DNA of 64,000 bases from Cupriavidus basilensis. GTDB taxonomy: Bacteria > Pseudomonadota > Gammaproteobacteria > Burkholderiales > Burkholderiaceae. This document shows, in pieces, positions 8,404 through 19,412 of the stretch. The first letter of the stretch is position 1, and each line of letters starts with the position of its first letter. The translations under genes were made by a program, and so were the position numbers. The stretch spans positions 186,001 through 250,000 of the forward strand of contig NZ_CP062803.1 of the NCBI RefSeq assembly GCF_008801925.2, in the 5' to 3' direction. Under the pieces are notes generated by a model. The model saw nothing but the letters and a program-made list of their open reading frames with translations. It searched no databases and had not been told where the DNA came from.

Positions 8404-8916
8404 TCAGATCGGCCGGGTTTCGTCCACGTCGGCGCTGCGGCGCTGCGGCGCCAGCAGCATGCCGGTGGCCAGCGGCCACAGCAGCGCTTCGATGCCCGGC
8501 GCCAGCAGCAATTGCCAGCCGGGCAGCGGCGCGCCCATGGCCAGGCGGATCAGCACCGGCACAGCGTGGGCGATAAACAGCAGCGGCAGCACGTGCAGCG
8601 CCTGGGTATAGACCGTGAACCACAGCACGCGGCGATGGATGGTGATGGCGAAGTACGCCAGCAGCGAGTAGGCCATGGCGTGCTCGCCCAGCAGGCGCGC
8701 GTCATGCACGTCCATCAGCAGGCCGAGCGCGAAGGCCACACCCATGCCGACCTTGCGCGGCTGGTGGATGTTCCAGAACACCAGCACCAGCGCCACCATG
8801 TCGGGCACCCACAGCGTGGTGCCCCAGGGCATCAGGTTGAACAGGAAGGCCAGCACGAAACTCAGCGCAATAAACGCGGGGTTGACCGGGCGCAGCAGAT
8901 ATTGGGGATTGGTCAA
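8404..8916 (-). CDS. mreD: Rod shape-determining protein MreD
   Basis: 170-residue polytopic inner-membrane protein of the elongasome with five or six predicted helices. It starts with TTG, overlapping the mreC stop codon by four bases (TTGA), so translation is probably coupled. The order mreC-mreD-mrdA is the canonical one. MreD links MreC to the membrane complex. Length is normal for the family. Confidence 0.93.
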   Translation of the reverse strand: MTNPQYLLRPVNPAFIALSFVLAFLFNLMPWGTTLWVPDMVALVLVFWNIHQPRKVGMGVAFALGLLMDVHDARLLGEHAMAYSLLAYFAITIHRRVLWFTVYTQALHVLPLLFIAHAVPVLIRLAMGAPLPGWQLLLAPGIEALLWPLATGMLLAPQRRSADVDETRPI

Positions 8917-9965
8917 CGCTTGGGCTCCTTGGCCGCGGCGGGCTTGTCTGCGGGCTTTTCCGCCGGCTTGTCAGCAGGCTTTGCGGCAGGCTTCTCCGCG
9001 GGCTTGTCGGCGGGCTTGTCGGCCGGCCGCTCTCCTGAGCGTTCGGCATCCCGCACGCCCGGGCGGTTCGCCCTGACGCTGCGCGCTTCCTTGGCGTCGC
9101 GTGGGCCGTCGATGGACTCGCGCGGCGGCAACTGCGCTTCGTAGCGGATCACCAGCAACTGGCGGTGCGAACGCACGCCGGCCACCGGTTCGCAGTACAC
9201 GCGCGAGAAGGCGGTATCGGCCTTGCGCTCGATCTGGACGATCTTGGCCACCGGCAGGCCTGGCGGGTAGGTGCCGTCCAGGCCGGAGGTCACCAGCAGG
9301 TCGCCCTGCTGCAGGTCGGCCGAGGCGGCCATGAAGCGCAGGTCGAGCAGGCCGGCGCGGGCACCGCCAAAGGCCACGCTGCGCAAGCCGTTGCGCACTA
9401 CCTGCACGGGAATGGCCTGCTCCTTGTCGGTCAGCAGCGTGACTTCCGACTGGAACGGCGAAACCCGGGTGATCTGGCCGATCACGCCGCGTTCGTCGAT
9501 CACGGGGTAGCCCGCGCGCAGGCCATGCTGGCTGCCGCGGTCGATCACGATGCGTTGGCTATAGGGGTCGCGGGCGTCGTACAGGATCTCGGCCGCCGTC
9601 ACCGGCGTGGCCGACTGCTGCACCAGGCCAAGCAGCTTGCGCAGCTGGTTGTTCTCGGCCTCGAGCTGGGACTGGCGCACCGCCCCCTCGGCCTCGGTCA
9701 CCATGCGGCGCTTGAGGTCGCGGTTCTCGCTGGCGAGGGCGGCGGAAGACTGGGCGTAGTCGAAGGTGGCGCGCAGCGCGTCGCGCGGCACCAGCACCGT
9801 GCGCTCCACCGGCATCAGCACGGTGGCGGCAACCTGGCGCACCACGCGTAGGGCGTCAAAGCGCGCATCAACGATGAGCAGCGCCAGCGCGATCGTCACA
9901 TAGAAGACGAGGCGCGCAACGGCGGAAGTGCCCTGCTTGAAGAGCGGCGGCGGAGTGTAATCCAT
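8913..9965 (-). CDS. mreC: Rod shape-determining protein MreC
   Basis: 350-residue bitopic protein. A membrane helix (about residues 16-35) is followed by a coiled coil (about 70-115) and the two beta-barrels of the MreC periplasmic domain (for example VIDERGVIGQITRVSPFQSE and YPPGLPVAKI). The C-terminus carries a low-complexity tail of about 40 residues built from repeating KPADKPAEKPA units, not needed for the family fold. MreC organises the elongasome and activates PBP2. It lies 202 bp downstream of mreB. That gap holds no gene and no recognisable terminator. Confidence 0.95.
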   Translation of the reverse strand: MDYTPPPLFKQGTSAVARLVFYVTIALALLIVDARFDALRVVRQVAATVLMPVERTVLVPRDALRATFDYAQSSAALASENRDLKRRMVTEAEGAVRQSQLEAENNQLRKLLGLVQQSATPVTAAEILYDARDPYSQRIVIDRGSQHGLRAGYPVIDERGVIGQITRVSPFQSEVTLLTDKEQAIPVQVVRNGLRSVAFGGARAGLLDLRFMAASADLQQGDLLVTSGLDGTYPPGLPVAKIVQIERKADTAFSRVYCEPVAGVRSHRQLLVIRYEAQLPPRESIDGPRDAKEARSVRANRPGVRDAERSGERPADKPADKPAEKPAAKPADKPAEKPADKPAAAKEPKR

Positions 9966-10167
9966 TTACCCGTGCGCTGGCAGAAAGGTCCCCCGGTGCC
10001 GCAGGCACGACTGCACCGCGGCACGCCAGCCGGAGTGGCTGGGGCGTCGCGGCGCGGTGTGGTGCACCGGGACTGGCCGGGTCGGGAGGGTAGCGCGGCA
10101 AGGCGCTGCCCCGACCAGGTAGTCCGGCAGGCCGCGTCGCGCCACGTGCGAATCCTCTGCTTACGCT

Positions 10168-11850
<1,683 letters not shown>

Positions 11851-12150
11851 ATGGCTCTCGACCTATCCGACGTCAAGCGCATCGCCCACCTTGCCCGCAT
11901 CGAAATCAACGATGACGAGGCTGGGCAGACGCTTGTGCAGCTCAATCAATTCTTCTCCCTGGTCGAACAGATGCAGGCGGTCGACACCACCGGCATCGTG
12001 CCGCTGGCCCACCCGCTGTCCGCGGTGCGCGAGATGTCGCAGCGGCTGCGCGACGACGTGGTCACCGAGCCCAGCCGCCGCGAGGACTACCAGCGTCCCG
12101 CCCCGGCCACCGAAGGCGGCCTCTACCTGGTGCCCAAGGTCATCGAATAA
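11851..12150 (+). CDS. gatC: Asp/Glu-tRNA amidotransferase subunit C
   Basis: 99-residue GatC, the small belt-like subunit that wraps GatA and GatB in the GatCAB complex, which converts mischarged Glu-tRNA(Gln) and Asp-tRNA(Asn) to the correct amides. The start [19 protein letters not shown] is typical, and the upstream ATG-less extension to 11767 is rejected. The C-terminal YLVPKVIE is the family ending. It is the first gene of the operon, 95 bp before gatA. Confidence 0.95.
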   Translation: MALDLSDVKRIAHLARIEINDDEAGQTLVQLNQFFSLVEQMQAVDTTGIVPLAHPLSAVREMSQRLRDDVVTEPSRREDYQRPAPATEGGLYLVPKVIE

Positions 12151-12245
12151 AGGTCAGACGCACCCCGGCCCTCGACCCAGCGGCTGCGCCGCGCCGCCTA
12201 CAGGCTGCGCCGGCAGCCATCACCTGCCAAGCCAAACCGACCGAC

Positions 12246-13751
12246 ATGCCCTTTTCCGCAACTTCCGTGACCTCCCTGCGCGAGCTTTCCGATGCGCTGG
12301 CGGCCCGCTCCGTCTCCGCCGAAGAACTGGCGCGTGATTACCTGGCCCGCATCGAGCAGGCTGGCGCGCTCAACGCCTTTGTCGACGTCAACCCCGAACT
12401 CACCCTGGCGCAGGCCCGCGCCGCCGACGCGCGGCGTGCGCGCGGCGAAGCCGGCCCGCTGACCGGCGTGCCGATCGCCCACAAGGATGTGTTCGTCACC
12501 CGTGGCTGGCGCGCCACGGCGGGCTCGCGCATGCTGGCCAACTACGAAAGCCCGTTCGACGCGGCCGTGGTCGAGCGCCTCGGCGCCGCCGGCATGGTGA
12601 CGCTGGGCAAGACCAATATGGACGAGTTCGCGATGGGCTCGTCCAACGAGAACTCGCACTTCGGCCCGGTCAGGAACCCCTGGGACGCCAGCCGCGTGCC
12701 GGGTGGCTCCTCGGGCGGCTCCGCCGCCGCCGTGGCCGCCGGCCTGGCGCCTGCCGCCACCGGCACCGACACCGGGGGCTCGATCCGCCAGCCGGCCTCG
12801 TTCTCCGGCATCACCGGCATCAAGCCTACCTATGGCCGCGTGTCGCGCTACGGCATGATCGCCTTCGCCTCCTCGCTCGACCAGGGCGGCCCGATGGCGC
12901 ATACCGCCGAGGATTGCGCCATGCTGCTGGGTGGCATGGCCGGCTTCGACGAGCGTGACTCCACCAGCGTTGCGCCCGCCCTGGGCGGCGTCGACGAGGA
13001 CTACACCCGCCTGCTGGGCCAGGCGCGGGCGGGCGCCAGCGCCGGCAAGCCGCTGTCAGGGCTGCGCATCGGCCTGCCCAAGGAGTATTTCGGCAAGGGC
13101 CTGGCAGCGGACGTGGAGCAAGCCGTGCGCGTGGCGCTTGCCGAGTACGAAAAGCTGGGCGCCACGCTGGTCGAGGTGTCGCTGCCCAAGACCGAGCTGT
13201 CGATCCCCGTTTACTACGTGATCGCGCCGGCCGAGGCATCGTCCAACCTGTCGCGCTTTGACGGCGTGCGCTTTGGCCATCGCGCCGCCGAGTACCGCGA
13301 CCTGATGGACATGTACAAGAAGACCCGCGCCGAAGGCTTCGGCCCGGAGGTCAAGCGCCGCATCATGGTGGGCGCCTATGTGCTGTCGCACGGCTACTAC
13401 GACGCCTATTACCTGCAGGCACAAAAGATTCGCCGCATCATTGCTGACGATTTCCAGCGCGCCTTCACCCAGTGCGACGTGATCATGGGCCCGGTGGCGC
13501 CCACGGTGGCGTGGAAGCTCGGCGAGAAGAGCGCGGACCCGGTGCAGATGTACCTGGCCGACATCTTCACGCTGTCGACCAGCCTGGCCGGCCTGCCCGG
13601 CATGAGCGTGCCCTGCGGGCTGGGCGAGGGCGGCATGCCGGTTGGCCTGCAGCTGATCGGCAACTACTTTGGCGAGGCCGAGCTGCTGCAAACGGCGCAC
13701 GCCTTCCAGCAGGCAACGGACTGGCATCTGCGCCGGCCCGCGCAGGCATGA
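12246..13751 (+). CDS. gatA: Asp/Glu-tRNA amidotransferase subunit A (amidase)
   Basis: 501-residue amidase-signature enzyme that hydrolyses glutamine to supply ammonia to GatB. The Ser-cisSer-Lys triad is intact: Lys80 (AHKD), Ser155 (GGSSGGS) and Ser179 (DTGGS). Length is slightly above the usual 485-490. Its stop overlaps the start of the next gene by an ATGA junction, so the downstream lipoprotein gene is probably translated by coupling. Confidence 0.97.
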   Translation: MPFSATSVTSLRELSDALAARSVSAEELARDYLARIEQAGALNAFVDVNPELTLAQARAADARRARGEAGPLTGVPIAHKDVFVTRGWRATAGSRMLANYESPFDAAVVERLGAAGMVTLGKTNMDEFAMGSSNENSHFGPVRNPWDASRVPGGSSGGSAAAVAAGLAPAATGTDTGGSIRQPASFSGITGIKPTYGRVSRYGMIAFASSLDQGGPMAHTAEDCAMLLGGMAGFDERDSTSVAPALGGVDEDYTRLLGQARAGASAGKPLSGLRIGLPKEYFGKGLAADVEQAVRVALAEYEKLGATLVEVSLPKTELSIPVYYVIAPAEASSNLSRFDGVRFGHRAAEYRDLMDMYKKTRAEGFGPEVKRRIMVGAYVLSHGYYDAYYLQAQKIRRIIADDFQRAFTQCDVIMGPVAPTVAWKLGEKSADPVQMYLADIFTLSTSLAGLPGMSVPCGLGEGGMPVGLQLIGNYFGEAELLQTAHAFQQATDWHLRRPAQA

Positions 13752-14215
13752 TCGCAGCGCGCTGGCTGTCGCGCATTGTGCTCGGCATCGGGCTGGCCGC
13801 TGCATTGGCGGCCTGCATCCCGCTGCCGCGCTTTGGCGGCAAGCCCCCGCCCATTGCCAGCCGCGACATCGACCTCGCCGGCGATTGCCGCCGCACCGAG
13901 GAAGACGGCTTTCGCGAGGATGCGCAGGTGCGCGTGGCGGACAACACCGTGCAGCAGTTGTCGTGGAAGCTGTGGGTGGGCAAGCGCGGCTCGTGCAGCT
14001 TCAACCTGGCCGAATTCCGCCAGACCCAGAAGAAGCCGCATATCGAGCTGCGCGCCAACGACGGCAGCGCCTGCAAGCTGATGATCTGGCAGGATCCGCG
14101 CCGGGTCACGCTCGCGCATGCCAATTGCGAGGCACGTTGCTCGCCGGGCATCTACGAAGAAGCCTGGCCGGTGATGTTCGAGCCTGGCGGCGGTGGCTGC
14201 GCGCAGACCCGATGA
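13748..14215 (+). CDS. Small predicted outer-membrane lipoprotein of unknown function
   Basis: 155 residues. The N-terminus has a positively charged start, a hydrophobic stretch and a lipobox LAAC ([12 protein letters not shown]), so it should be lipidated and exported. The mature part has several cysteines ([29 protein letters not shown]), suggesting disulfides in the periplasm. I do not recognise a domain. It starts inside the gatA stop (ATGA) and its own stop overlaps the next start the same way, so it is locked into the gat operon despite no evident link to tRNA amidation. Confidence 0.75.
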   Translation: MIAARWLSRIVLGIGLAAALAACIPLPRFGGKPPPIASRDIDLAGDCRRTEEDGFREDAQVRVADNTVQQLSWKLWVGKRGSCSFNLAEFRQTQKKPHIELRANDGSACKLMIWQDPRRVTLAHANCEARCSPGIYEEAWPVMFEPGGGGCAQTR

Positions 14216-15183
14216 ACCCGCTCAACGCCATGTCCAGAACCGCCCACGGTTGCATCGCCGCTCGCCTGAAGGCCTTCAGCCTGGGCGCGTGCGCCTTGCT
14301 GCTGGCAAGCCACGCCGTGCTGGTGCGGGCCGTGGTTCCAGCGGCCGGCGAGCGCGCCATGCCGGCGGCGCAGGCGGTGCGTTTCCCGGGCGCCGACGGC
14401 GGCCAGCCGCTCAGCGGCTACTGGTTCGTGCCGCAGCGCGGCGCCGCGGCCCCGGTCCCGGCCGTACGCGTGGTGATTGCGCTGCACGGCTGCGGCGGCC
14501 TGCACCGCAGTGGCGGCGCGGATGCCGCGGCGCTCCAGAGCCGTTACCGCGAGTACGTGCAGTGGCTGACCGCGCGCGGCTACGCGGTGCTGCTGCCCGA
14601 CAGTTTCGGCCCGCGCGGCAAGCCGGACGGCATCTGTACCGAACGCCTGGACAGCCGCAACATCGACGACGCCACGCGGCGCGGCGATGTGCTGGCCGCA
14701 TTGCAGTGGCTCGCGCGGCAGCCCGGCGTGGACACAGCGCATATCGTGCTGCTGGGCTGGTCCAACGGCGCGCAGGCGGTGCTTAGCACCATCGACGCCA
14801 GCCGCGACTGGCCGGCGGGCGCACCGGCGATCGAGCGCGCCGTGGCTTTTTACCCGGGCTGCAAGAGCGCGGTGCAGCGGCATGAGTACCGCCTGCGCAC
14901 GCCCCTGCTGCTGCTGACCGGCGGCGCCGACGACTGGACCCCCGCCACCCGCTGCGCCATGCTGCGCGAGGCGGTCGCGGCGCGCCAGCCGGACGCGCGC
15001 TTTCGCCTGGAGATCTACCCCGGCGCGTATCACGGCTTTGACGGCACCGAGCTGCTGCGGGTGCGGCGCGATGTGCCCAACGGCGCGCGTCAAGGCCAGG
15101 GCGTGACCGTGGGCGGCGACCCGATCTCGCGCGATGCGGCGCTGGCGCAACTGGATTCATGGCTGGCCAGCCCGAATCCGTGA
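14212..15183 (+). CDS. Dienelactone hydrolase-family alpha/beta-hydrolase, secreted
   Basis: 323-residue alpha/beta-hydrolase. An N-terminal signal-like segment (about residues 20-43) predicts export. The catalytic triad is visible: Ser184 (GWSNG), Asp240/241 (GADDW) and His274 (YHGFDG), with an HGCGG oxyanion-hole motif. The fold resembles dienelactone hydrolases; the substrate is unknown. It starts in the preceding stop (ATGA). A second in-frame ATG at 14230 is also possible. It lies between the lipoprotein and gatB, so it is transcribed with gatCAB. Confidence 0.8.
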   Translation: MNPLNAMSRTAHGCIAARLKAFSLGACALLLASHAVLVRAVVPAAGERAMPAAQAVRFPGADGGQPLSGYWFVPQRGAAAPVPAVRVVIALHGCGGLHRSGGADAAALQSRYREYVQWLTARGYAVLLPDSFGPRGKPDGICTERLDSRNIDDATRRGDVLAALQWLARQPGVDTAHIVLLGWSNGAQAVLSTIDASRDWPAGAPAIERAVAFYPGCKSAVQRHEYRLRTPLLLLTGGADDWTPATRCAMLREAVAARQPDARFRLEIYPGAYHGFDGTELLRVRRDVPNGARQGQGVTVGGDPISRDAALAQLDSWLASPNP

Positions 15184-15269
15184 CAGAACACGTAGCAGTA
15201 CATAGCCACACGTAGGCACACGTAGCAAACAAGTAGCAACACATACAGCACACGAACAGGAATACCGCC

Positions 15270-16730
15270 ATGCAATGGGAAGTGGTGATCGGCCTCGAGA
15301 CGCACACGCAGTTGTCGACGGCCTCCAAGATTTTTTCCGGTGCCTCCACCGCCTTCGGCGCGGCGCCCAACACGCAAGCCTCGCCGGTTGACCTGGCGCT
15401 GCCCGGCGTGTTGCCGGTGCTTAACCGCGGCGCGGTCGAGCGCGCCATCCAGTTCGGCCTGGCGATCGGCGCCACCATCGCGCCGCGCAGCATCTTCGCG
15501 CGCAAGAATTACTTCTACCCCGACCTGCCCAAGGGCTACCAGATCAGCCAGTACGAGCTGCCGGTGGTGCAGGGCGGCAGCATCAGCATCCAGGTCGAAG
15601 GCAAGAAGGGCGAAACCTACGAAAAGACCGTGCAGCTCACGCGCGCCCACCTCGAGGAAGACGCCGGCAAGTCGCTGCACGAAGATTTCGCCGGCATGAC
15701 CGGCATCGACCTGAACCGCGCCGGCACGCCGCTGCTGGAGATCGTCACCGAGCCCGACATGCGCAGTTCGGCCGAGGCCGTGGCCTACGCCAAGGCCCTG
15801 CACGCGCTGGTGATGTGGCTGGGCATCTGCGACGGCAACATGCAGGAAGGCAGCTTCCGCTGCGACGCCAACGTGTCGGTGCGCCCCTACGGCAGCCCCA
15901 AGCTGGGCACGCGCCGCGAGATCAAGAACCTGAACTCGTTCCGCTTCCTGCAGCAGGCCATCGACTACGAAGTCCAGTGGCAGATCGCCGAGATCGAGGA
16001 TGGCCGCGAAATCCAGCAGGCCACCGTGCTGTTCGACCCGGACACCGGCGAGACGCGCGCCATGCGCACCAAGGAAGACGCGCACGACTACCGCTACTTC
16101 CCCGACCCCGACCTGCTGCCGCTGGAGATCGACGCCGCCTGGATCGCGCGCGTGAAGTCCGAGCTGCCGGAGCTGCCGGTGGCGATGCAAGCGCGCCTGG
16201 TGTCGCAATACGGCCTGTCTGCCTACGACGCCAGCGTGCTGACCGCCTCCAAGTCGCTCGCGAACTATTTCGAGGCGGTGGTCGCCGAAGCCGGCGCGGC
16301 CAATGCCAAGCCAGCTGCCAACTGGCTGATGGGCGACGTGTCGTCGCTGCTCAACCGCGAAGGCATCGCGCTGGAAGCCGCCCCGGTCAAGCCGGCACAG
16401 CTGGCCAAGCTGCTGGTGCGCATTGCCGACGGCACGGTGTCCAACAACACGGCCAAGAAGGATGTCTTCCCGGCCATGTGGGCGGGTGAGGAAGGCGCCG
16501 ACGCCGACGCCATCATCGCGGCCAAGGGCCTCAAGCAGATGTCCGACTCGGGCGAGCTGGAAAAGATCATCGACGACGTGCTGGCTGCCAATGCGAAGTC
16601 GGTGGAAGAGTTCCGCGCTGGCAAGGAGAAGGCGTTCAATGCGCTGGTTGGCCAAGCCATGAAGGCCACCAAGGGTAAGGGGAATCCTGCTCAGGTGAAT
16701 GAGTTGTTGAAGAGGAAGTTGGGGGCGTAG
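15270..16730 (+). CDS. gatB: Asp/Glu-tRNA amidotransferase subunit B
   Basis: 486-residue GatB, the kinase-amidotransferase subunit that phosphorylates the mischarged aminoacyl-tRNA and transfers ammonia. The family signature [18 protein letters not shown] is present, as are the C-terminal helical YqeY-like domain and the [12 protein letters not shown] ending. An 86-bp gap of short ACACGTAG-like direct repeats separates it from the hydrolase. The last 35 codons shift to G/T wobble (6 C against 27 G in 16681-16740) as the gene approaches repeat element B. Confidence 0.97.
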   Translation: MQWEVVIGLETHTQLSTASKIFSGASTAFGAAPNTQASPVDLALPGVLPVLNRGAVERAIQFGLAIGATIAPRSIFARKNYFYPDLPKGYQISQYELPVVQGGSISIQVEGKKGETYEKTVQLTRAHLEEDAGKSLHEDFAGMTGIDLNRAGTPLLEIVTEPDMRSSAEAVAYAKALHALVMWLGICDGNMQEGSFRCDANVSVRPYGSPKLGTRREIKNLNSFRFLQQAIDYEVQWQIAEIEDGREIQQATVLFDPDTGETRAMRTKEDAHDYRYFPDPDLLPLEIDAAWIARVKSELPELPVAMQARLVSQYGLSAYDASVLTASKSLANYFEAVVAEAGAANAKPAANWLMGDVSSLLNREGIALEAAPVKPAQLAKLLVRIADGTVSNNTAKKDVFPAMWAGEEGADADAIIAAKGLKQMSDSGELEKIIDDVLAANAKSVEEFRAGKEKAFNALVGQAMKATKGKGNPAQVNELLKRKLGA

Positions 16731-16764
16731 CGTGTAGGGGGTGTAGGGGCTTTTGGGGGGCTTT

Positions 16765-17490
16765 CGCTGTTTATTTCATCGGCGGTGGCATCTTGCACCC
16801 AACAGCCATACGACATCCCCCTGCGGGGGCTGCCGGTCACTCTTCTTTGCGTCGGCAAAGAAGACTAACGAGAAGAAAGCCGACCCTGCCGGGAGCAGAG
16901 CAATCAGGCTTATGTGGGGCGGTGGTTGCGTGGTACGGCCCGGAGTGTTGGCTGGCGGATCCTACTGGCCCATAGGGCATCGCTACTGCATTACCCAATG
17001 GTCACGTGGTGGTGCCCCTGATCGCTTTGCGCGGTGAGCGTTCGACCATCTGCCGTTACCGGCACGGACCATCACGACACATCGCCCGTCAATGGTCTCG
17101 TGGTGGGGCGGGCGCGGTGGTGAAGGTCTTGGGCTAATCAAGGCGGTGCCACCGCGCCCACGACGGAACCGGTGCGCTTGCAACTTCGTGGCCGGCCACG
17201 CCGCGAGCGACAGACGGCTTGAAGCAAGTGGTGTCCGCTACCGGGGGCCTCACCACGAATCCCGGAAGCCGGCAGGTTCGTGGCCAGTCAAGCCAGTACC
17301 GGCAGAAGCCCGCCGGCACTCCGGGCCGTACGACGCAACCACCGAGGCCCATGAGCCTTATTGCTCTGCTCCCGGCAGGGTCGGCTTTCTTCTCGTTAGT
17401 CTTCTTTGCCGACGCAAAGAAGAGTGACCGGCAGCCCCCGCAGGGGGATGTCGTACGGCTTTTGGGTGCAAAAGCCAACGCCGATAGAAA
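16765..17490. repeat. Palindromic intergenic repeat, element B (uninterrupted copy)
   Basis: Second copy of the family seen as element A, with its interior in the opposite orientation. Left arm 16795-16904 and right arm 17360-17470 are about 110 bp each and near-perfect inverted repeats. The arm hairpin TCTTCTTTGC/GCAAAGAAGA with loop CGAC is at 17400-17423, the site hit by the IS in copy A. The interior (16905-17360) holds CACGAA-type boxes but no credible reading frame. Short hypothetical proteins can be translated from the arms in several frames; these are artefacts of the repeat. The remaining gap to 17595 is C/A-rich. Confidence 0.88.
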
Positions 17491-17595
17491 CGAACCAACG
17501 AGCCCACACATCCAAGCAGCCAACGCCAACCACTCCCCCAAAATTTCCCCTTAACCATTTGCTACACTGCCCCCCAAACAATCCGGTTGAAGCCA

Positions 17596-18264
17596 ATGAA
17601 CGCCCAAGAAGTTGCCTCCTACCTGCAGACCAATCCCCAGTTCTTCGAAGACAACGCCGAACTGCTGGCCGCGGTGCAACTCACCAGCCCGCACAGCCAC
17701 CGCGCGGTGTCGCTGCAGGAGCGCCAGATGGAAATCCTGCGCGAGAAAAACAAAGGCCTGGAGCTGAAGCTGGCGGACCTGGTTCGCCACGGCCATGACA
17801 ACGACCGCACCCAGCAGCGCATGCACGCCTGGCAGTTGCGCCTGCTGGCCGAGGTGGACTCGCACGCGCTGCCGTATGCGGTGCAGGACGGCTTGCAGCA
17901 GGTGTTCGACGTGCCTGGCGTGGCCCTCAAGCTGTGGAATGTGGCGCAGAGCTACGCGCACATGGAAGTGGCGCAGGGCGCGAGCGAAGACGTCCGCCTG
18001 TTTGCCGAGGGCCTGCGCGCGCCGTATTGCGGCGCCAACAGTGGCTTCGAGGCCGCGGCCTGGCTGGAGCGCGACGACATCGCCTCGCTGGCCATGGTGA
18101 CGCTGCGCGTGCCCACGCGCGACGCCGGCACGCTCGGCGCGGCATTTGGCCTGCTGGTGCTGGGCTCGCCCGAGCCGCGGCGCTTCCATGAGGGCATGGG
18201 CACGGCCTATCTGGCGCAGATCGGCGAAGTGGCCGGTGCCGCGCTGAACCGCCTGCGCGACTGA
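17596..18264 (+). CDS. DUF484 family protein, xerC partner
   Basis: 222-residue DUF484 protein. The N-terminal motif VASYLQTNPQFFEDNAELLA and the coiled-coil stretch at residues 45-75 are family features, followed by a GAF-like region. ATG at 17596 is used rather than the TTG at 17587. DUF484 genes are very often directly upstream of xerC, as here, where the stop and the xerC start overlap by one base (TGATG). Function is unknown; the linkage suggests chromosome segregation or recombinase control. Confidence 0.88.
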   Translation: MNAQEVASYLQTNPQFFEDNAELLAAVQLTSPHSHRAVSLQERQMEILREKNKGLELKLADLVRHGHDNDRTQQRMHAWQLRLLAEVDSHALPYAVQDGLQQVFDVPGVALKLWNVAQSYAHMEVAQGASEDVRLFAEGLRAPYCGANSGFEAAAWLERDDIASLAMVTLRVPTRDAGTLGAAFGLLVLGSPEPRRFHEGMGTAYLAQIGEVAGAALNRLRD

Positions 18265-19412
18265 TGGAGCCGAGCCGCGCGCGCAAGGCCGCTTCGCCTT
18301 CGGCGAAGAAGCCGGTCGCGCGCAAGCAAGCCGCCGAGGCGGCGCTCGACAAGCCGCTGCCCGACCCGGTCGTTGTGCGCTATCTGGAGTGGCTCGCCAG
18401 CAGCCGCAAGCTGGCTGTCCATACGCTGACCAACTACGCCCGCGACCTGTCCGTGCTGCAAGCGCACGCCGCGCGCCATGCGCCGGGCATTGCGCTGTTG
18501 TCGCTGCAGACCCACCATATCCGCGCCTTTGCCGCGCGCATGCACGGCGGCGGCCTGGCCGGCACCAGCATTGCCCGCACGCTGTCGGCGTGGCGCGGCT
18601 TCTTCCTGTGGGCCGCGCGCCATGGCCTGGGCGTGCAGGCCAACCCGGTGGACGGCGTGCGCGCGCCAAAATCCGGGCACAGGCTGCCCAAGGCCTTGTC
18701 GGTGGAGCACGCGGTGGCGCTGGTCTCGCACAACGCGGGCGACGGCGCCGAGGGCCGGCGCGACCAGGCTGTCTACGAGTTGTTCTATTCCAGCGGGCTG
18801 CGCGTGTCGGAGCTGGTGCAGCTGGACGCGCGCTATGCCGAGGATGGGGAATACCGCTCCGCCGGCTGGATCGACATGGACGGCGCCGAGGTCACGGTGA
18901 TCGGCAAGGGCTCGCGGCGGCGTACCGTGCCTGTCGGCAGCAAGGCCATGGAAGCGCTGCGCGCGTGGCTGGCGGTGCGCCCGGAGCTGCTGCGCCCCGG
19001 CGCGCTGCCGGATGATGCGCATGCGCTGTTCCTGAGCGCGCGCGGGCGGCGCTTGCCGGCACGTACGGTGCAGTTGCGCATCAAGCAGCAGGCGATCCGG
19101 GCCGGCGTGCCGACCGACGTGCATCCGCACATGCTGCGGCACTCCTTCGCCACCCACGTGCTGCAATCCTCGGGCGACCTGCGCGCGGTGCAGGAGATGC
19201 TCGGGCACGCCAGCGTGGCCACCACCCAGATCTATACCGCGCTGGATTTCCAGCACCTGGCCAAGGTCTACGACAAGGCGCACCCGCGCGCGGGCAGGGC
19301 GCACGCAGGGCCGGCGCCGGCGGTTGCCCCGGTAGTTGCTCCGGTGGCCGCGCCGAAGGCCGTGGATGAGGGCAAAGCTGCCGAAGATGCCGAATCCGGG
19401 AAGGACGGCTAA
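18264..19412 (+). CDS. xerC: Site-specific tyrosine recombinase XerC
   Basis: 382-residue tyrosine recombinase that with XerD resolves chromosome dimers at dif. The catalytic set is complete: Arg180, Lys215, His289, Arg292, His315 and nucleophile Tyr324 (QIYTALD). The N-terminal SAM-like domain (about 30-120) is present. XerC proteins are typically near 300 residues; this one has an N-terminal extension of about 30 residues and a Pro/Ala/Val-rich tail of about 45 after the catalytic domain. Its stop overlaps the convergent LysR-gene stop by four bases. Confidence 0.93.
   Translation: MEPSRARKAASPSAKKPVARKQAAEAALDKPLPDPVVVRYLEWLASSRKLAVHTLTNYARDLSVLQAHAARHAPGIALLSLQTHHIRAFAARMHGGGLAGTSIARTLSAWRGFFLWAARHGLGVQANPVDGVRAPKSGHRLPKALSVEHAVALVSHNAGDGAEGRRDQAVYELFYSSGLRVSELVQLDARYAEDGEYRSAGWIDMDGAEVTVIGKGSRRRTVPVGSKAMEALRAWLAVRPELLRPGALPDDAHALFLSARGRRLPARTVQLRIKQQAIRAGVPTDVHPHMLRHSFATHVLQSSGDLRAVQEMLGHASVATTQIYTALDFQHLAKVYDKAHPRAGRAHAGPAPAVAPVVAPVAAPKAVDEGKAAEDAESGKDG

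Noticed and set aside
6133..9144. 1003-codon open frame on the plus strand across mrdA, mreD and mreC
   Set aside because: It is antisense to three well-supported genes and is an artefact of GC-rich third positions, with a low-complexity Gly/Arg/His-rich translation and no start signal.
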